NCBI GenBank assembly: GCA_014804265.1
Contig: JAAVAC010000006.1
Span: 37,623 to 101,622, forward strand
Direction: 5' to 3'
Length of the DNA stretch: 64,000 bases
Source of the DNA: Lachnospiraceae bacterium
GTDB lineage: Bacteria; Bacillota; Clostridia; Lachnospirales; Lachnospiraceae
Part shown: one piece after another, positions 25,417 through 33,491 of the stretch
Layout: each line of letters opens with the position of its first letter
Position numbering within the stretch: position 1 is the first letter of the stretch
Program-made: the position numbers and the translations under genes
The notes under the pieces: generated by a model
The model's database searches: none
Told to the model about the DNA's origin: nothing
What the model saw: only the letters and a program-made list of their open reading frames with translations

Positions 25417-26397
25417 ATGCTTCAGTACGATTTGGTCATAATAGGGGGCGGACCTGCGGGGTTAGCAGCTGCTGATTCTGCAAGGGAAATGGGAATCCAG
25501 AGCATATTGATTCTGGAAAGAGAAAATAAACTGGGCGGCATTTTAAACCAGTGTATCCATACGGGCTTCGGGCTCCATACCTTTCGTGAAGAGCTTACGG
25601 GACCGGAATATGCTGCGCGTTACATTGATAAAATCCGGGAAAAAGAGATAGAATATAAAGTGTCCGCAATGGTAATCCACATCACGAGAGATAAGCAGGT
25701 AACGGTTATGGAAAAAGGTGTTGGACTTATCCATATTCAGGCAAAAGCCATTGTACTGGCAATGGGCTGCCGGGAAAGGCCCAGAGGTGCGCTGAATATT
25801 CCCGGATACCGTCCGGCGGGAATCTATTCTGCTGGAACTGCCCAGTATTTTGTAAATATAGATGGTACTCTGCCGGGTAGGGAAATCGTCATATTGGGTT
25901 CCGGCGATATAGGCCTGATTATGGCAAGGCGTCTTACTCTGGAAGGCGCAAACGTAAAATGTGTGGCGGAAATCATGCCAAAGTCCGGAGGGCTTAAGAG
26001 AAATATCGTGCAATGCCTGGAGGATTTTGGGATTCCATTAAGGCTTAGCCATACGGTTACCTATATTCACGGAAAAGAGAGAGTGGAAGGGGTTACCTTG
26101 TCAAAGGTAGATGAAAAGCTGGAGCCTGTTCCCGGCACGGATGAATTTATTTCCTGTGACACACTATTATTGTCTGTAGGATTGATTCCGGAAAATGAAT
26201 TGACCAAAAAACTGGAGGTTCCCATGGATGAGAAAACAAAAGGGCCGGTGGTAACTTCGGAGATGGAAACGGCTCTGCCGGGTGTATTTGCCTGTGGCAA
26301 TGTGGTCCATGTACATGACCTGGTGGATCATGTATCCCAGGAAGCAAAAAAAGCAGGAGAAAGTGCGGCAAGGTATATTTTGGAGGAAGCGATATGA
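25417..26397 (+). CDS. NAD(P)/FAD-dependent oxidoreductase, second subunit of the GlpA-like set
   Basis: 326 residues from the ATG at 25417, 7 bases after AAGGAGGT. The N-terminus LVIIGGGPAGLAAADSA is a dinucleotide-binding motif for FAD, and IVILGSGDIGLIMARRL (about 157-173) is a second one for NAD(P). The motif AMGCRERPRG and the late CGNVVHVHDLVD (FAD ribityl contact) are typical of this family. It probably accepts electrons from the GlpA-like subunit. It overlaps the DUF1667 gene by 4 bases. The exact electron acceptor is unknown. Confidence 0.85.
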   Translation: MLQYDLVIIGGGPAGLAAADSAREMGIQSILILERENKLGGILNQCIHTGFGLHTFREELTGPEYAARYIDKIREKEIEYKVSAMVIHITRDKQVTVMEKGVGLIHIQAKAIVLAMGCRERPRGALNIPGYRPAGIYSAGTAQYFVNIDGTLPGREIVILGSGDIGLIMARRLTLEGANVKCVAEIMPKSGGLKRNIVQCLEDFGIPLRLSHTVTYIHGKERVEGVTLSKVDEKLEPVPGTDEFISCDTLLLSVGLIPENELTKKLEVPMDEKTKGPVVTSEMETALPGVFACGNVVHVHDLVDHVSQEAKKAGESAARYILEEAI

Positions 26398-26771
26398 CAG
26401 AAAAGAAAGAATTGACTTGTATCAAGTGTCCAAGGGGCTGTGGAATCTTAGTGGAGTTGGAACAGGGCAGCATTGTTGCCATATCCGGGAACCAATGTAA
26501 CAACGGCAAAGAGTATGCAAAGAAAGAAGTGACGAATCCTACCAGGATACTGACGACCACCGTAAAAGTACTGAAAGGAACCGAAAAGGTAGTAGCAGTC
26601 AAATCAAAGGAAGAAATTCCTAAGGAAAAACTCCTTCCAGCCATGGAGCAGATCAGGAAGGCGGCTGTGGAGGCTCCTGTAGTTTTAGGGGAAACGATAT
26701 TGGAAGATTTGTGCGATACCGGGATTCCTTTGGTGGCAACTGCCAGTGTTGCAAGAAAAAGAGACTGCTGA
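26394..26771 (+). CDS. DUF1667 domain protein (small Cys-rich partner of the oxidoreductases)
   Basis: 125 residues, starting in the ATGA overlap with the previous gene. The N-terminal CIKCPRGC and a later NQCNNG supply four Cys that can bind a metal or Fe-S centre; then comes the conserved KEVTNPTRILTTTVKV. In many Firmicutes this domain follows GlpA- and GlpB-like flavoproteins and is thought to be a third subunit, though its biochemical role is not established. The C-terminal reading frame runs into the terminator stem: the stop codon is inside the hairpin. Confidence 0.85.
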   Translation: MTEKKELTCIKCPRGCGILVELEQGSIVAISGNQCNNGKEYAKKEVTNPTRILTTTVKVLKGTEKVVAVKSKEEIPKEKLLPAMEQIRKAAVEAPVVLGETILEDLCDTGIPLVATASVARKRDC

Positions 26772-26785
26772 AAGCAGTCTCTTTT
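26756..26785. terminator. Bidirectional terminator between DUF1667 gene and tRNA-Arg
   Basis: A perfect stem of at least 9 bp (GAGACTGCT/AGCAGTCTC) with a GAA loop is flanked by A-run and T-run on opposite sides, so it works for the + strand operon and for the - strand tRNA. Confidence 0.9.
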
Positions 26786-26814
26786 CATAACGGTTCATAG
26801 CATATAACCATAAC

Positions 26815-26887
26815 GTGGGCAAGAGGATTCGAACCCCCGACCTTTTGGTCCGTAGCCAAACGCTCTATCCAGCTGAGCTATGCCCAC
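26815..26887 (-). tRNA. tRNA-Arg (anticodon ACG)
   Basis: Reading the - strand, GTGGGCA pairs with TGCCCAC-like acceptor bases, the D-arm is AGCTCAGCTGGATAGAGC, the anticodon loop CTACGGA lies between TTTGG and CCAAA, and the T-loop is GGTTCGAATCC. CCA is not encoded. Its promoter is at 26932-26960 on the same strand. Confidence 0.95.
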
Positions 26888-26931
26888 AAACAAAACGCTC
26901 GCTTCTGTATCTATCCGAAACGACAAGAATT

Positions 26932-26960
26932 ATTTTACAATGGTTTCGTGCTATTGTCAA
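26932..26960 (-). promoter_or_regulatory. Sigma-A promoter of tRNA-Arg
   Basis: On the - strand: TTGACA (26960-26955), 17-base spacer, TAAAAT (26937-26932), about 45 bases before the tRNA. Confidence 0.8.
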
Positions 26961-26978
26961 GAGGCAACTCATTCACTC

Positions 26979-27006
26979 TTGTAAAAAAGTGAAATTCTGC
27001 TAAAAT
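26979..27006 (+). promoter_or_regulatory. Candidate promoter of the CPBP protease gene
   Basis: TTGTAA (26979-26984), 16-base spacer, TAAAAT (27001-27006); divergent from the tRNA-Arg promoter. Confidence 0.5.
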
Positions 27007-27042
27007 GAAAGAACAATAAGCGGATGAAGGTTGGATATACTT

Positions 27043-27906
27043 ATGAAGAAATGGAAAAAAATATGCTATGGCTGCCTTCCCTTTCTGGTGGCGATGATGC
27101 TCATGTATATACTTACCTTTTTGCTTCTTATAGGAAGCGGACTGGTTTGGGGCCTGTTCCATTTTGAACAGATGAAAGCAGAGGGGTATGGATTTGACGG
27201 GCTGTTTGCAAATGAGGCATGGATGGGGAGATTCCAGATTCTGGGAAGCTGTTTTATTTATGTTGTATTTCTATTTCTGTTTGGCATCTGGTATAAAAAG
27301 AAAATGTTTCCTTTGGAACCTTCCAAAAAGCGGATCATGAACCTTTCTATGTTCATGGGCGTTATTATATTTGGTATATCTATGCAATGCCTTTGCAGCT
27401 ATGCCCTGAATCTGATTTTGCCGCTGTTTCCCGAGACTTATAGAAGCTATACGGAACTGATGGACAGCATGGGGACCGGAAAGGGAATCGTGCCTTTTTT
27501 GTATATGGGAATTTTGGCGCCTATGGCGGAGGAACTGATTTTCAGAGGGCTGGTCCTTGGATACGAGAAAAGAGAACTTCCCTTCTGGTGTGCCAATTTC
27601 ATCCAGGCGCTTCTTTTTGGACTGTATCATCAAAACATCGTACAATTCGTCTATGCCTTTTGCATGGGGCTTTTATTGGGAGGTTTATGGCAAAAGCGTC
27701 AATCCTTAAAGTTGGTCATGCTGATTCACGGAGTAATCAATATAAGCGGGAACCTGATCGCATTTTTTAAGCTGAATTTTTTTGGGAGAGAAAAGAAGGA
27801 AATGCTTATGGGTCTGTTCGTAAGCATGATGGCTGCTGCTGTTTCCTTCCTGTTCCTGCTTCGGTATAAACGGGAAGCGGTATCAGGCGCCAAAAAATCG
27901 CTTTAG
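27043..27906 (+). CDS. CPBP family intramembrane glutamic-type protease
   Basis: 287 residues from ATG 27043; a TTG at 27031 in frame has a ribosome site too close to use. Around seven or eight hydrophobic segments are visible. The family core is MAEELIFRGLVLG with Glu163/Glu164, followed by a His in LYHQNIVQFVYAFCMG and another in LIHGVINISGN. CPBP (Abi) proteins include Rce1-like proteases and bacterial immunity or peptide-processing proteins. No bacteriocin gene is adjacent, so the role is open. A membrane protein gene follows with a 46-base gap and its own AGGAGA site. Confidence 0.85.
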   Translation: MKKWKKICYGCLPFLVAMMLMYILTFLLLIGSGLVWGLFHFEQMKAEGYGFDGLFANEAWMGRFQILGSCFIYVVFLFLFGIWYKKKMFPLEPSKKRIMNLSMFMGVIIFGISMQCLCSYALNLILPLFPETYRSYTELMDSMGTGKGIVPFLYMGILAPMAEELIFRGLVLGYEKRELPFWCANFIQALLFGLYHQNIVQFVYAFCMGLLLGGLWQKRQSLKLVMLIHGVINISGNLIAFFKLNFFGREKKEMLMGLFVSMMAAAVSFLFLLRYKREAVSGAKKSL

Positions 27907-27952
27907 CCGGATTTTATGAAGTGCATATAAAAAAACAGGAGAAAAATCATAC

Positions 27953-30115
27953 ATGAAAACAGTGGAAATCATAAAAAAAACAATATGGAAGGCATCTATG
28001 GTTCTGTTTTTAACCCTGCTTCTTTTTGTCTTTTATCACGCTATGTCAGATTGGAATGCTGCGCCTTTTTTTATGGAGAATTTTTCTTCAGGCAAAAGAA
28101 TGCTTATGACAGTTCTTGGAGTCCTGCTATTGTTCTTTTTGTCTCTTGCCATAAAACGATTCATTGCAAAAAAGGATGAAAAGCAGCTAAGGAAAGTAGC
28201 ATTTGTGTTGCTTTTTGTCTATTTTTTCCTTCAGGTTGCTTATTTGCTTGCTATGAAGGTAGGGTTGCGCTATGATGCTTTGAAGACCCTGGATGAGGCA
28301 GTCAGTGCATGCAGGACGGGAAGCATATCAGACACCCATCTGGAAGGCTACTTTGCCAGATATACCAATAACTATCCGATCCTCTTTCTTACCATAGCTT
28401 TGCTGAAGCTGTTTAGGGCTTTAGGGATTGCCGGGGAGCAATATCAGCATGCAACCCTGCTGCTTGGGCTGGTCAATATCATCATGATTGATCTGGGCAT
28501 TTTTTATGGATGGAAGCTGGTGGGAAACCTGAAGGGGCAGGGAATGGCATTTCTTTTCCTGCTGTTTTCCATCTGCAATCCGATTTTTCTCATTTGGACA
28601 CCCTTTTACTATACCAATACGGTTTCTATGGGATTGATGATGGCAGGAATTTATGGAATCTATCAGCTGTTTGGAGCTAAAAACACCCATTCGGGCAGAT
28701 GGCAGGATTTTCTTACGGCCCTGTTATGCGGAATGGCATTGTGGGCAGGATGCAGCATCAGAGCCACGGTTTTTATTACGGTAATTGCCCTGGCAGCCTA
28801 TTTTTTACTGAAGGAATACAGGAAAAAGGATGCTGTAATCCGTGTTTCCCGGAAAAGAAACAGGTTTGCAGGAAAGCTCTTCTTTCTTTTTCTGGGGATG
28901 CTTTTTGTGTCTTTGGCTGAAAAAGGGTCAGAAAAGAAATACATTCCCTTTTCTACCTATGATACTGCGTTTCCCCCCATCCATTGGATTGCAATGGGTG
29001 CAGGTGGACAAGGGGTCTATAATATCGTGGATGAATATTATACGATGGGATTTGAAACCAGGGAAGAAAAGGTCAAAGGGGATATGGAGCTTTTCAAGGA
29101 GCGGATCGGGCAGCTGGGAGCTGCCGGATACGGAAAGCTGATGTTTGATAAGCTTAGACTTACCTGGTCGGAGGGAAGCGGCGGCTACTTGTCTGAACTG
29201 GGCGTAAGCCAAAGCTATCTGCCGGTCCACAAATATTTTCTGGGAAGCAAATCGGATTTCCTGGGAGCATATGCTGCTGTTTTTTATAGCTTCTCCCTGG
29301 CATTGACAGCGGTCAGTACGTTCCTTTACATCCGTAAGAAAACAATCGATTTTCTATATGTTGCAAATCTGAACCTTTTGGGCGGATTTCTGTTTCATAT
29401 GTTCTGGGAGGCGGGAAGCATTTACAGCATTGGCTTCATGACCCTTCTGCCTCTTGCCATGACAGGAGGCTTTGAATATCTGGAAGAAGCAATAAGCCGG
29501 AGAGGGAAAAAAAAGGCGGAATATCTATGGGTAGCCCCGGCAGCGGGGATATTGCTCATAGTTATCCTGAACAACCGGGTATTCTTTCAACGCAGCTATA
29601 TCACAAATGAAGCGACCGTAAACCAGTTTCTGTACCAGTGTGATGAAAAGGAGCAGCTATCGGAAAAGGAGCTGTATGTACAGACCTTTATAGGAGATAA
29701 AAACTTCAACCGCCTGGGAATCCAGGTGAAAAACGAACTGGGAGAAGGAAATTCCGGCATTTACCGGGTGAGGCTGTTAGATTATGAAAAGACGGCTCTG
29801 GCAGAGCAGGAAATCATAAGCAGTGAAATTTCAGGCTATCAATTCGTGACACTCTCCTTCCCTACGCTGGATGGGAGCAGGGCGAAAGGCTGTTATTATG
29901 TGATGATAGAAAAAACGGGAGGGAAAAAGGGGGAAGGTTTGACCTTTTTATCTTATGATACGGGAAATTATGATGCGTACCGAAAAGGAAGCCTTACGAT
30001 CCGCAGCAAAATGACCGGAGAGGAATTTATGAAAGAAAAGGCGGGGGCGAAAGCTTCCGGGCTTAGAGATCTGGCATTTTGTGTTTATGAACAGAAAGAG
30101 GGGCCTTATTTTTGA
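27953..30115 (+). CDS. Large polytopic membrane protein, possible GT-C/family-39-like glycosyltransferase
   Basis: 720 residues. About ten to twelve hydrophobic segments cover residues 15-540, followed by a soluble C-terminal domain (about 560-720). An early loop contains DEAVSACRTG and FARYTNNYPILFL, and NPIFLIWTPFYYTN lies mid-protein; the arrangement recalls lipid-linked sugar transferases of the GT-C fold such as DUF6020 or PMT-like proteins. I cannot name the substrate, and the assignment rests on topology rather than a decisive motif. It is the second gene of a probable unit with the CPBP protease and converges on the MerR gene. Confidence 0.6.
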   Translation: MKTVEIIKKTIWKASMVLFLTLLLFVFYHAMSDWNAAPFFMENFSSGKRMLMTVLGVLLLFFLSLAIKRFIAKKDEKQLRKVAFVLLFVYFFLQVAYLLAMKVGLRYDALKTLDEAVSACRTGSISDTHLEGYFARYTNNYPILFLTIALLKLFRALGIAGEQYQHATLLLGLVNIIMIDLGIFYGWKLVGNLKGQGMAFLFLLFSICNPIFLIWTPFYYTNTVSMGLMMAGIYGIYQLFGAKNTHSGRWQDFLTALLCGMALWAGCSIRATVFITVIALAAYFLLKEYRKKDAVIRVSRKRNRFAGKLFFLFLGMLFVSLAEKGSEKKYIPFSTYDTAFPPIHWIAMGAGGQGVYNIVDEYYTMGFETREEKVKGDMELFKERIGQLGAAGYGKLMFDKLRLTWSEGSGGYLSELGVSQSYLPVHKYFLGSKSDFLGAYAAVFYSFSLALTAVSTFLYIRKKTIDFLYVANLNLLGGFLFHMFWEAGSIYSIGFMTLLPLAMTGGFEYLEEAISRRGKKKAEYLWVAPAAGILLIVILNNRVFFQRSYITNEATVNQFLYQCDEKEQLSEKELYVQTFIGDKNFNRLGIQVKNELGEGNSGIYRVRLLDYEKTALAEQEIISSEISGYQFVTLSFPTLDGSRAKGCYYVMIEKTGGKKGEGLTFLSYDTGNYDAYRKGSLTIRSKMTGEEFMKEKAGAKASGLRDLAFCVYEQKEGPYF

Positions 30116-30141
30116 GAAAAGGAAAAGACATAACAATCCAT

Positions 30142-30969
30142 TCATTGCCCAAAGTCCGAACCATCAAAAAACACCAGTTCATAAAGCCCCAAACTGCCGC
30201 AGTCTTTTTCTTCAATATTCTTTAGTTCCATAAACACATAGTCATCCTTTGAAAAAAGCAGGTCTTGAAAAATCTGTTCCGCCCGGTCTATGGAAGGGGA
30301 ATTGCTTTCAAAACAGGCATAGTCCTGTTTGGGAAGCTTTTTTAATATGCAATTGCTGTTGGGAAGGGTATCGGCAGTATGGAGTCTGACATACGCTTCG
30401 TTTTCCACAATGTGAAGAAATGCAAATTTTTCTGTCATACGTTTCGTATGGTGATGGAGGATGCCGGAAGGATAGCAGGACTGCAAGCCTGATTTTTGGG
30501 CAGTCACTAATAATTCCAGTAATTTCTGGTTATGATTTTGAGAAGAAGTGGACTCTTCAAAGGGAACCAGTAAAAGAATGCGTTTTGGGAGCTGTTTTCT
30601 GATATAGGAAGAAGGAGCTGCTTCCCTGGCTTCCAGCATAGTAAGGGTTTGTTGAAGGGCTTCCAGTCGTCTGCGCATGGATTGTATTTTCTTTTCTGCC
30701 AGCAGCTTTCCATCAAAAAGCAGGTTAGAAAGCTGCAGGGTGCCGGAAGCATCCCTGTATTTTTCAAATTCCTTTAGGGGAATGCCTAGCTCTAAGCATA
30801 AAGTAATGGCATCGATGACCATAAGCTGTTCTTCTTTATAATAACGGTAATTCGTCTGCCTGTTGATATAGGCAGGCTTTAAAATCCCGATTTCATCATA
30901 ATAGCGGAGGGATTTAACGCTTACTCCTTTTAATTTTGCCACCTTACCTATGGATAAATAGCCCTTCAT
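30142..30969 (-). CDS. MerR family transcriptional regulator
   Basis: 275 residues. The start LSIGKVAKLKGVSVKSLRYYDEIGILKP is the MerR winged-helix, followed by NYRYYKEEQLMVIDAI and a coiled-coil region around 85-112. The long C-terminal half (about 120-275) looks like a GyrI-like or BmrR-type ligand-binding domain, so it probably responds to small lipophilic or cationic molecules. GGAGGGG sits 6 bases before the ATG. It is divergent from the cardiolipin synthase gene, across a 193-base A/T-rich gap, and could control that gene; this is inference. Confidence 0.88.
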   Translation of the reverse strand: MKGYLSIGKVAKLKGVSVKSLRYYDEIGILKPAYINRQTNYRYYKEEQLMVIDAITLCLELGIPLKEFEKYRDASGTLQLSNLLFDGKLLAEKKIQSMRRRLEALQQTLTMLEAREAAPSSYIRKQLPKRILLLVPFEESTSSQNHNQKLLELLVTAQKSGLQSCYPSGILHHHTKRMTEKFAFLHIVENEAYVRLHTADTLPNSNCILKKLPKQDYACFESNSPSIDRAEQIFQDLLFSKDDYVFMELKNIEEKDCGSLGLYELVFFDGSDFGQ

Positions 30970-31087
30970 GGAAAAGCCCCTCCTTCAGACAATGTTAAAA
31001 ATAAAAATTCCATAAAATAAATATGCCATAAATACGCAAAAATTTCTATAAATTTCATAATTTCTTTTCTAAAATCTATGGAGATTT

Positions 31088-31115
31088 TTGGAAAAAATGT
31101 ATATGATGTTAAAAT
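31088..31115 (+). promoter_or_regulatory. Candidate promoter of the cardiolipin synthase gene
   Basis: TTGGAA (31088-31093), 16-base spacer, TAAAAT (31110-31115). Confidence 0.45.
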
Positions 31116-31162
31116 AGAGTTTTGAAGAAACAAAAAAAGCATAATAAGGTAAGGAAAAGAGT

Positions 31163-32761
31163 ATGAGTTCAGAAGCATTTCGAGAAAATGTGAAGCAAAA
31201 AGGGAAGCGAGTGAAAGAAAAGGGAATTGTGATTCTGTTCCGTCTATTATTTGGAAGGACTATGATCACGGTACTTTTACTGCTGATACAGATAGCTACT
31301 ATAGTTGCCATGTTCCAGTTGATGGGAAGAATTACGGATTGGCTTTATTATTTTATGACTGTATTATCGGTGGCCTTTATCATTTCCATTGTAAACAGCA
31401 AGGAAAATCCTGCTTTTAAGCTGGCCTGGATGATGCCCCTATGTGCCTTTCCTGTTTTTGGAGCATCCCTCTTTCTTTTTGTATGGCTGAATCCTGGAAG
31501 TTTTGGACTGCAGCAAAAGCTGAAAAGGCGGATTGATGAGACAGCAGGTCTTTTAAAGACGACTCCCAGAATACGGGAAAAAATAAAAAAGGAATCCAAG
31601 GAGCTTCAGGGGATTTCGCATTACATTGAGACCATGAATGGTTTCCCGACTTTTGACTGCACAGAAGCAGTATATTTTCCTTTGGGAGAGAAGAAATATG
31701 AAGACCTTTTAAGAGAACTGGAAAAAGCGGAAAAATTTATTTTTTTAGAATATTTTATTATTGGCCAGGGCATTATGTGGGATTCCATTCTGGAGATTTT
31801 AATAAGAAAGGCGGCGCAGGGAGTGGAAGTTCGTGTCATGTATGATGGCATGTGTTCTTTAGTGAACCTTCCTTACCATTATCCAAAGATGCTTAAGCAG
31901 TACGGAATCAAAGCAAAAGCATTTTCTCCTATAAAGCCTTTGCTGTCTACCAGACAAAATAACCGGGATCACCGAAAAATCCTGATCATTGACGGAAAAA
32001 CTGCCTATACGGGCGGTATTAATCTGGCAGATGAATATATCAATGAAAAGGTTCTTCACGGACATTGGAAAGATGCTTCCATTCGTTTGAAGGGAAGTGC
32101 GGTAAGAAGCTTTACGGTAATGTTTCTGCAAATGTGGAATCTGGATGAGGCCGGCAGGGAAGATTATAAGAAATATGTATTTGCAAACTGCGATCCGAAA
32201 GAAGAAGAAGGAAACGGCTATGTAATTCCTTATAACGATGATCCTACCAATCAGTTGGAGATTGCGGAAAATGTCTATCTGGATATTTTGAATAAGGCAG
32301 AAGAATATGTCTTTATCATGACACCTTATCTGATTCTGGACAATGAAACAGTAGTTGCGTTATCCTTTGCTGCCCAGCGGGGAGTGGATGTAAGGCTTAT
32401 GATGCCTCATATTCCTGATAAACGGGTGGTATTTTATATTGCAAGAACTTACTATACGCAGCTGCTGGAAGCAGGAGTGAAAATATACGAATATACGCCG
32501 GGCTTTCTTCATGCCAAGGTATGGGTATCGGATGACAAAAAGGCAGTGGTAGGCAGCATTAATTTGGATTACAGAAGTCTTTATGAACATTTTGAATGTG
32601 CCGCTTATTTATATGAAAATAAAGAAATTGAACATATAAAAAAGGACTTTGTGGAAACACTTGATAAATGTCAGGAAATTACAGTAGGGGATTATAAGCG
32701 GTTTCCGATTTTTACAAGAATCGTTGGAAGGATCTTTCGGATCTTCGGTCCTCTCATGTGA
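31163..32761 (+). CDS. cls: Cardiolipin synthase (phospholipase D type)
   Basis: 532 residues. Two membrane helices (about 33-55 and 60-80) plus a third hydrophobic stretch precede a PLDNc region. Two complete HKD motifs are visible: His270/Lys272 in DHRKILIIDGKTAYTGGIN and His450/Lys452 in LHAKVWVSDDKKAVVGSIN. The enzyme condenses two phosphatidylglycerol molecules to cardiolipin in the membrane. It stands alone with its own promoter, opposite a MerR regulator. Length and domain order match the bacterial ClsA type. Confidence 0.93.
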   Translation: MSSEAFRENVKQKGKRVKEKGIVILFRLLFGRTMITVLLLLIQIATIVAMFQLMGRITDWLYYFMTVLSVAFIISIVNSKENPAFKLAWMMPLCAFPVFGASLFLFVWLNPGSFGLQQKLKRRIDETAGLLKTTPRIREKIKKESKELQGISHYIETMNGFPTFDCTEAVYFPLGEKKYEDLLRELEKAEKFIFLEYFIIGQGIMWDSILEILIRKAAQGVEVRVMYDGMCSLVNLPYHYPKMLKQYGIKAKAFSPIKPLLSTRQNNRDHRKILIIDGKTAYTGGINLADEYINEKVLHGHWKDASIRLKGSAVRSFTVMFLQMWNLDEAGREDYKKYVFANCDPKEEEGNGYVIPYNDDPTNQLEIAENVYLDILNKAEEYVFIMTPYLILDNETVVALSFAAQRGVDVRLMMPHIPDKRVVFYIARTYYTQLLEAGVKIYEYTPGFLHAKVWVSDDKKAVVGSINLDYRSLYEHFECAAYLYENKEIEHIKKDFVETLDKCQEITVGDYKRFPIFTRIVGRIFRIFGPLM

Positions 32762-32924
32762 TGTTTCCTAAAATGGAATGGCAGGAGGAAGAGTTTTCAG
32801 GCGCATCCAAAAGGAGGATTCCTGGATGGCTCATTCCAGTATTTGTGGTTGTATCTCTGTTTCGCTTTTTTTCCAGACGATGGTAAGAAAATAGAAGGGC
32901 ATAGGGAAAGGATGGAAAGTAAGT

Positions 32925-32956
32925 AAGAAGGATCATCCGGGGAGATGATCCTTCTT
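32925..32956. terminator. Strong hairpin downstream of cls
   Basis: A 13-bp perfect stem (AAGAAGGATCATC with GATGATCCTTCTT) with a six-base loop, 164 bases after cls. It lacks a good T-run on either side. The rest of 32762-33120 shows no convincing gene; a weaker hairpin (AAAAGTAC/GTACTTTT, 33026-33033 with 33064-33071) is also present. Confidence 0.45.
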
Positions 32957-33121
32957 GAGGGGAGTATAAATAATTATATAAGGGTTTCTACAAGAATCTC
33001 TTCTTGTCAATATCTATTATAGTATAAAAGTACTGGCTTGGCAAGGAAAATATGAAAAAATTGGTACTTTTGAACTAATGATGGGACGTAGAAGCTGCAA
33101 TCGAATTTTTTTACTAAAACA

Positions 33122-33151
33122 TGTATAAACCTCGATTTTTTTCACATACTA
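33122..33151 (+). promoter_or_regulatory. Sigma-G (forespore)-type promoter
   Basis: TGTATA (33122-33127), 17-base spacer, CATACTA (33145-33151). This fits the clostridial and bacillar sigma-G/sigma-F pattern (G-H-A-T-R, then C-A-T-W-H-T-A) better than sigma-A. It drives the Asn-rich mini-gene 62 bases downstream. Confidence 0.55.
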
Positions 33152-33212
33152 TTTTTGTATTAAAAAGCAACTGCCTTTTAATAACATTATTTAGTATAGG
33201 AGAAATTGAGAC

Positions 33213-33365
33213 ATGGCAAAAAATGATTACAACGACAGCACACAAAACAAGACATCGAACAGTACACAGCAGAAGAACAGTCAGAACAGCAACAGTGACA
33301 ATTGTTCAGACAGCAATAACAGCAAGAACAGCAACAATAACAATAACAACAATAACAACAAATAG
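33213..33365 (+). CDS. Asn/Ser/Gln-rich 50-residue protein, probable forespore protein
   Basis: A 50-codon ORF behind AGGAGA (33198-33203) and a sigma-G-type promoter, closed by a strong terminator at 33383. Composition is extreme: about 21 Asn, many Ser, Gln and Thr, one Cys, no hydrophobic core, and a run of ten Asn before the final Lys. It is hydrophilic and probably unstructured, recalling gamma-type small acid-soluble spore proteins and other N/Q-rich spore proteins that act as amino-acid stores, although the gamma-type repeat motif is not seen. The promoter type and gene layout support a real gene; the function is inferred. Confidence 0.65.
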   Translation: MAKNDYNDSTQNKTSNSTQQKNSQNSNSDNCSDSNNSKNSNNNNNNNNNK

Positions 33366-33382
33366 TGTGCGGCAGAACAAAG

Positions 33383-33415
33383 AGAGGGGAGGCAAAGGTG
33401 TCTCCCCTCTTTTTG
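33383..33415 (+). terminator. Rho-independent terminator of the Asn-rich mini-gene
   Basis: AGAGGGGAG pairs with CTCCCCTCT (33383-33391 with 33402-33410), followed by TTTTTG. Confidence 0.88.
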
Positions 33416-33456
33416 TAGAGCTCTTTTTGTAGATTCTTTGCAAAATCAGGAAATAC

Positions 33457-33485
33457 TTGCGTGCAAATCCATTTCTTGCTAAGAT
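33457..33485 (+). promoter_or_regulatory. Promoter immediately before the methyltransferase gene
   Basis: TTGCGT (33457-33462), 17-base spacer, TAAGAT (33480-33485). The -10 ends only 6 bases before the ATG at 33492, so the mRNA would be leaderless or nearly so. Confidence 0.5.
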
Positions 33486-33491
33486 ATAGCT

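Noticed and set aside
33077..33098. Possible reverse-strand copy of the CTCCCACGTCC motif (reads TTCTACGTCCCATC)
   Set aside because: Only the ACGTCC core agrees well; the C-rich flank is absent, so it was not counted as a copy.
33300..33364. Short tandem repeat or CRISPR-like array at the AAC/AAT-rich stretch
   Set aside because: It is simple codon repetition encoding poly-Asn; there are no spaced repeats. No CRISPR array was seen anywhere in the window.
33121..33432. 103-codon frame covering the Asn-rich mini-gene
   Set aside because: It reads Thr/Arg-rich low-complexity sequence in another frame, begins inside the promoter and runs through the terminator; the 50-codon frame has the ribosome site.
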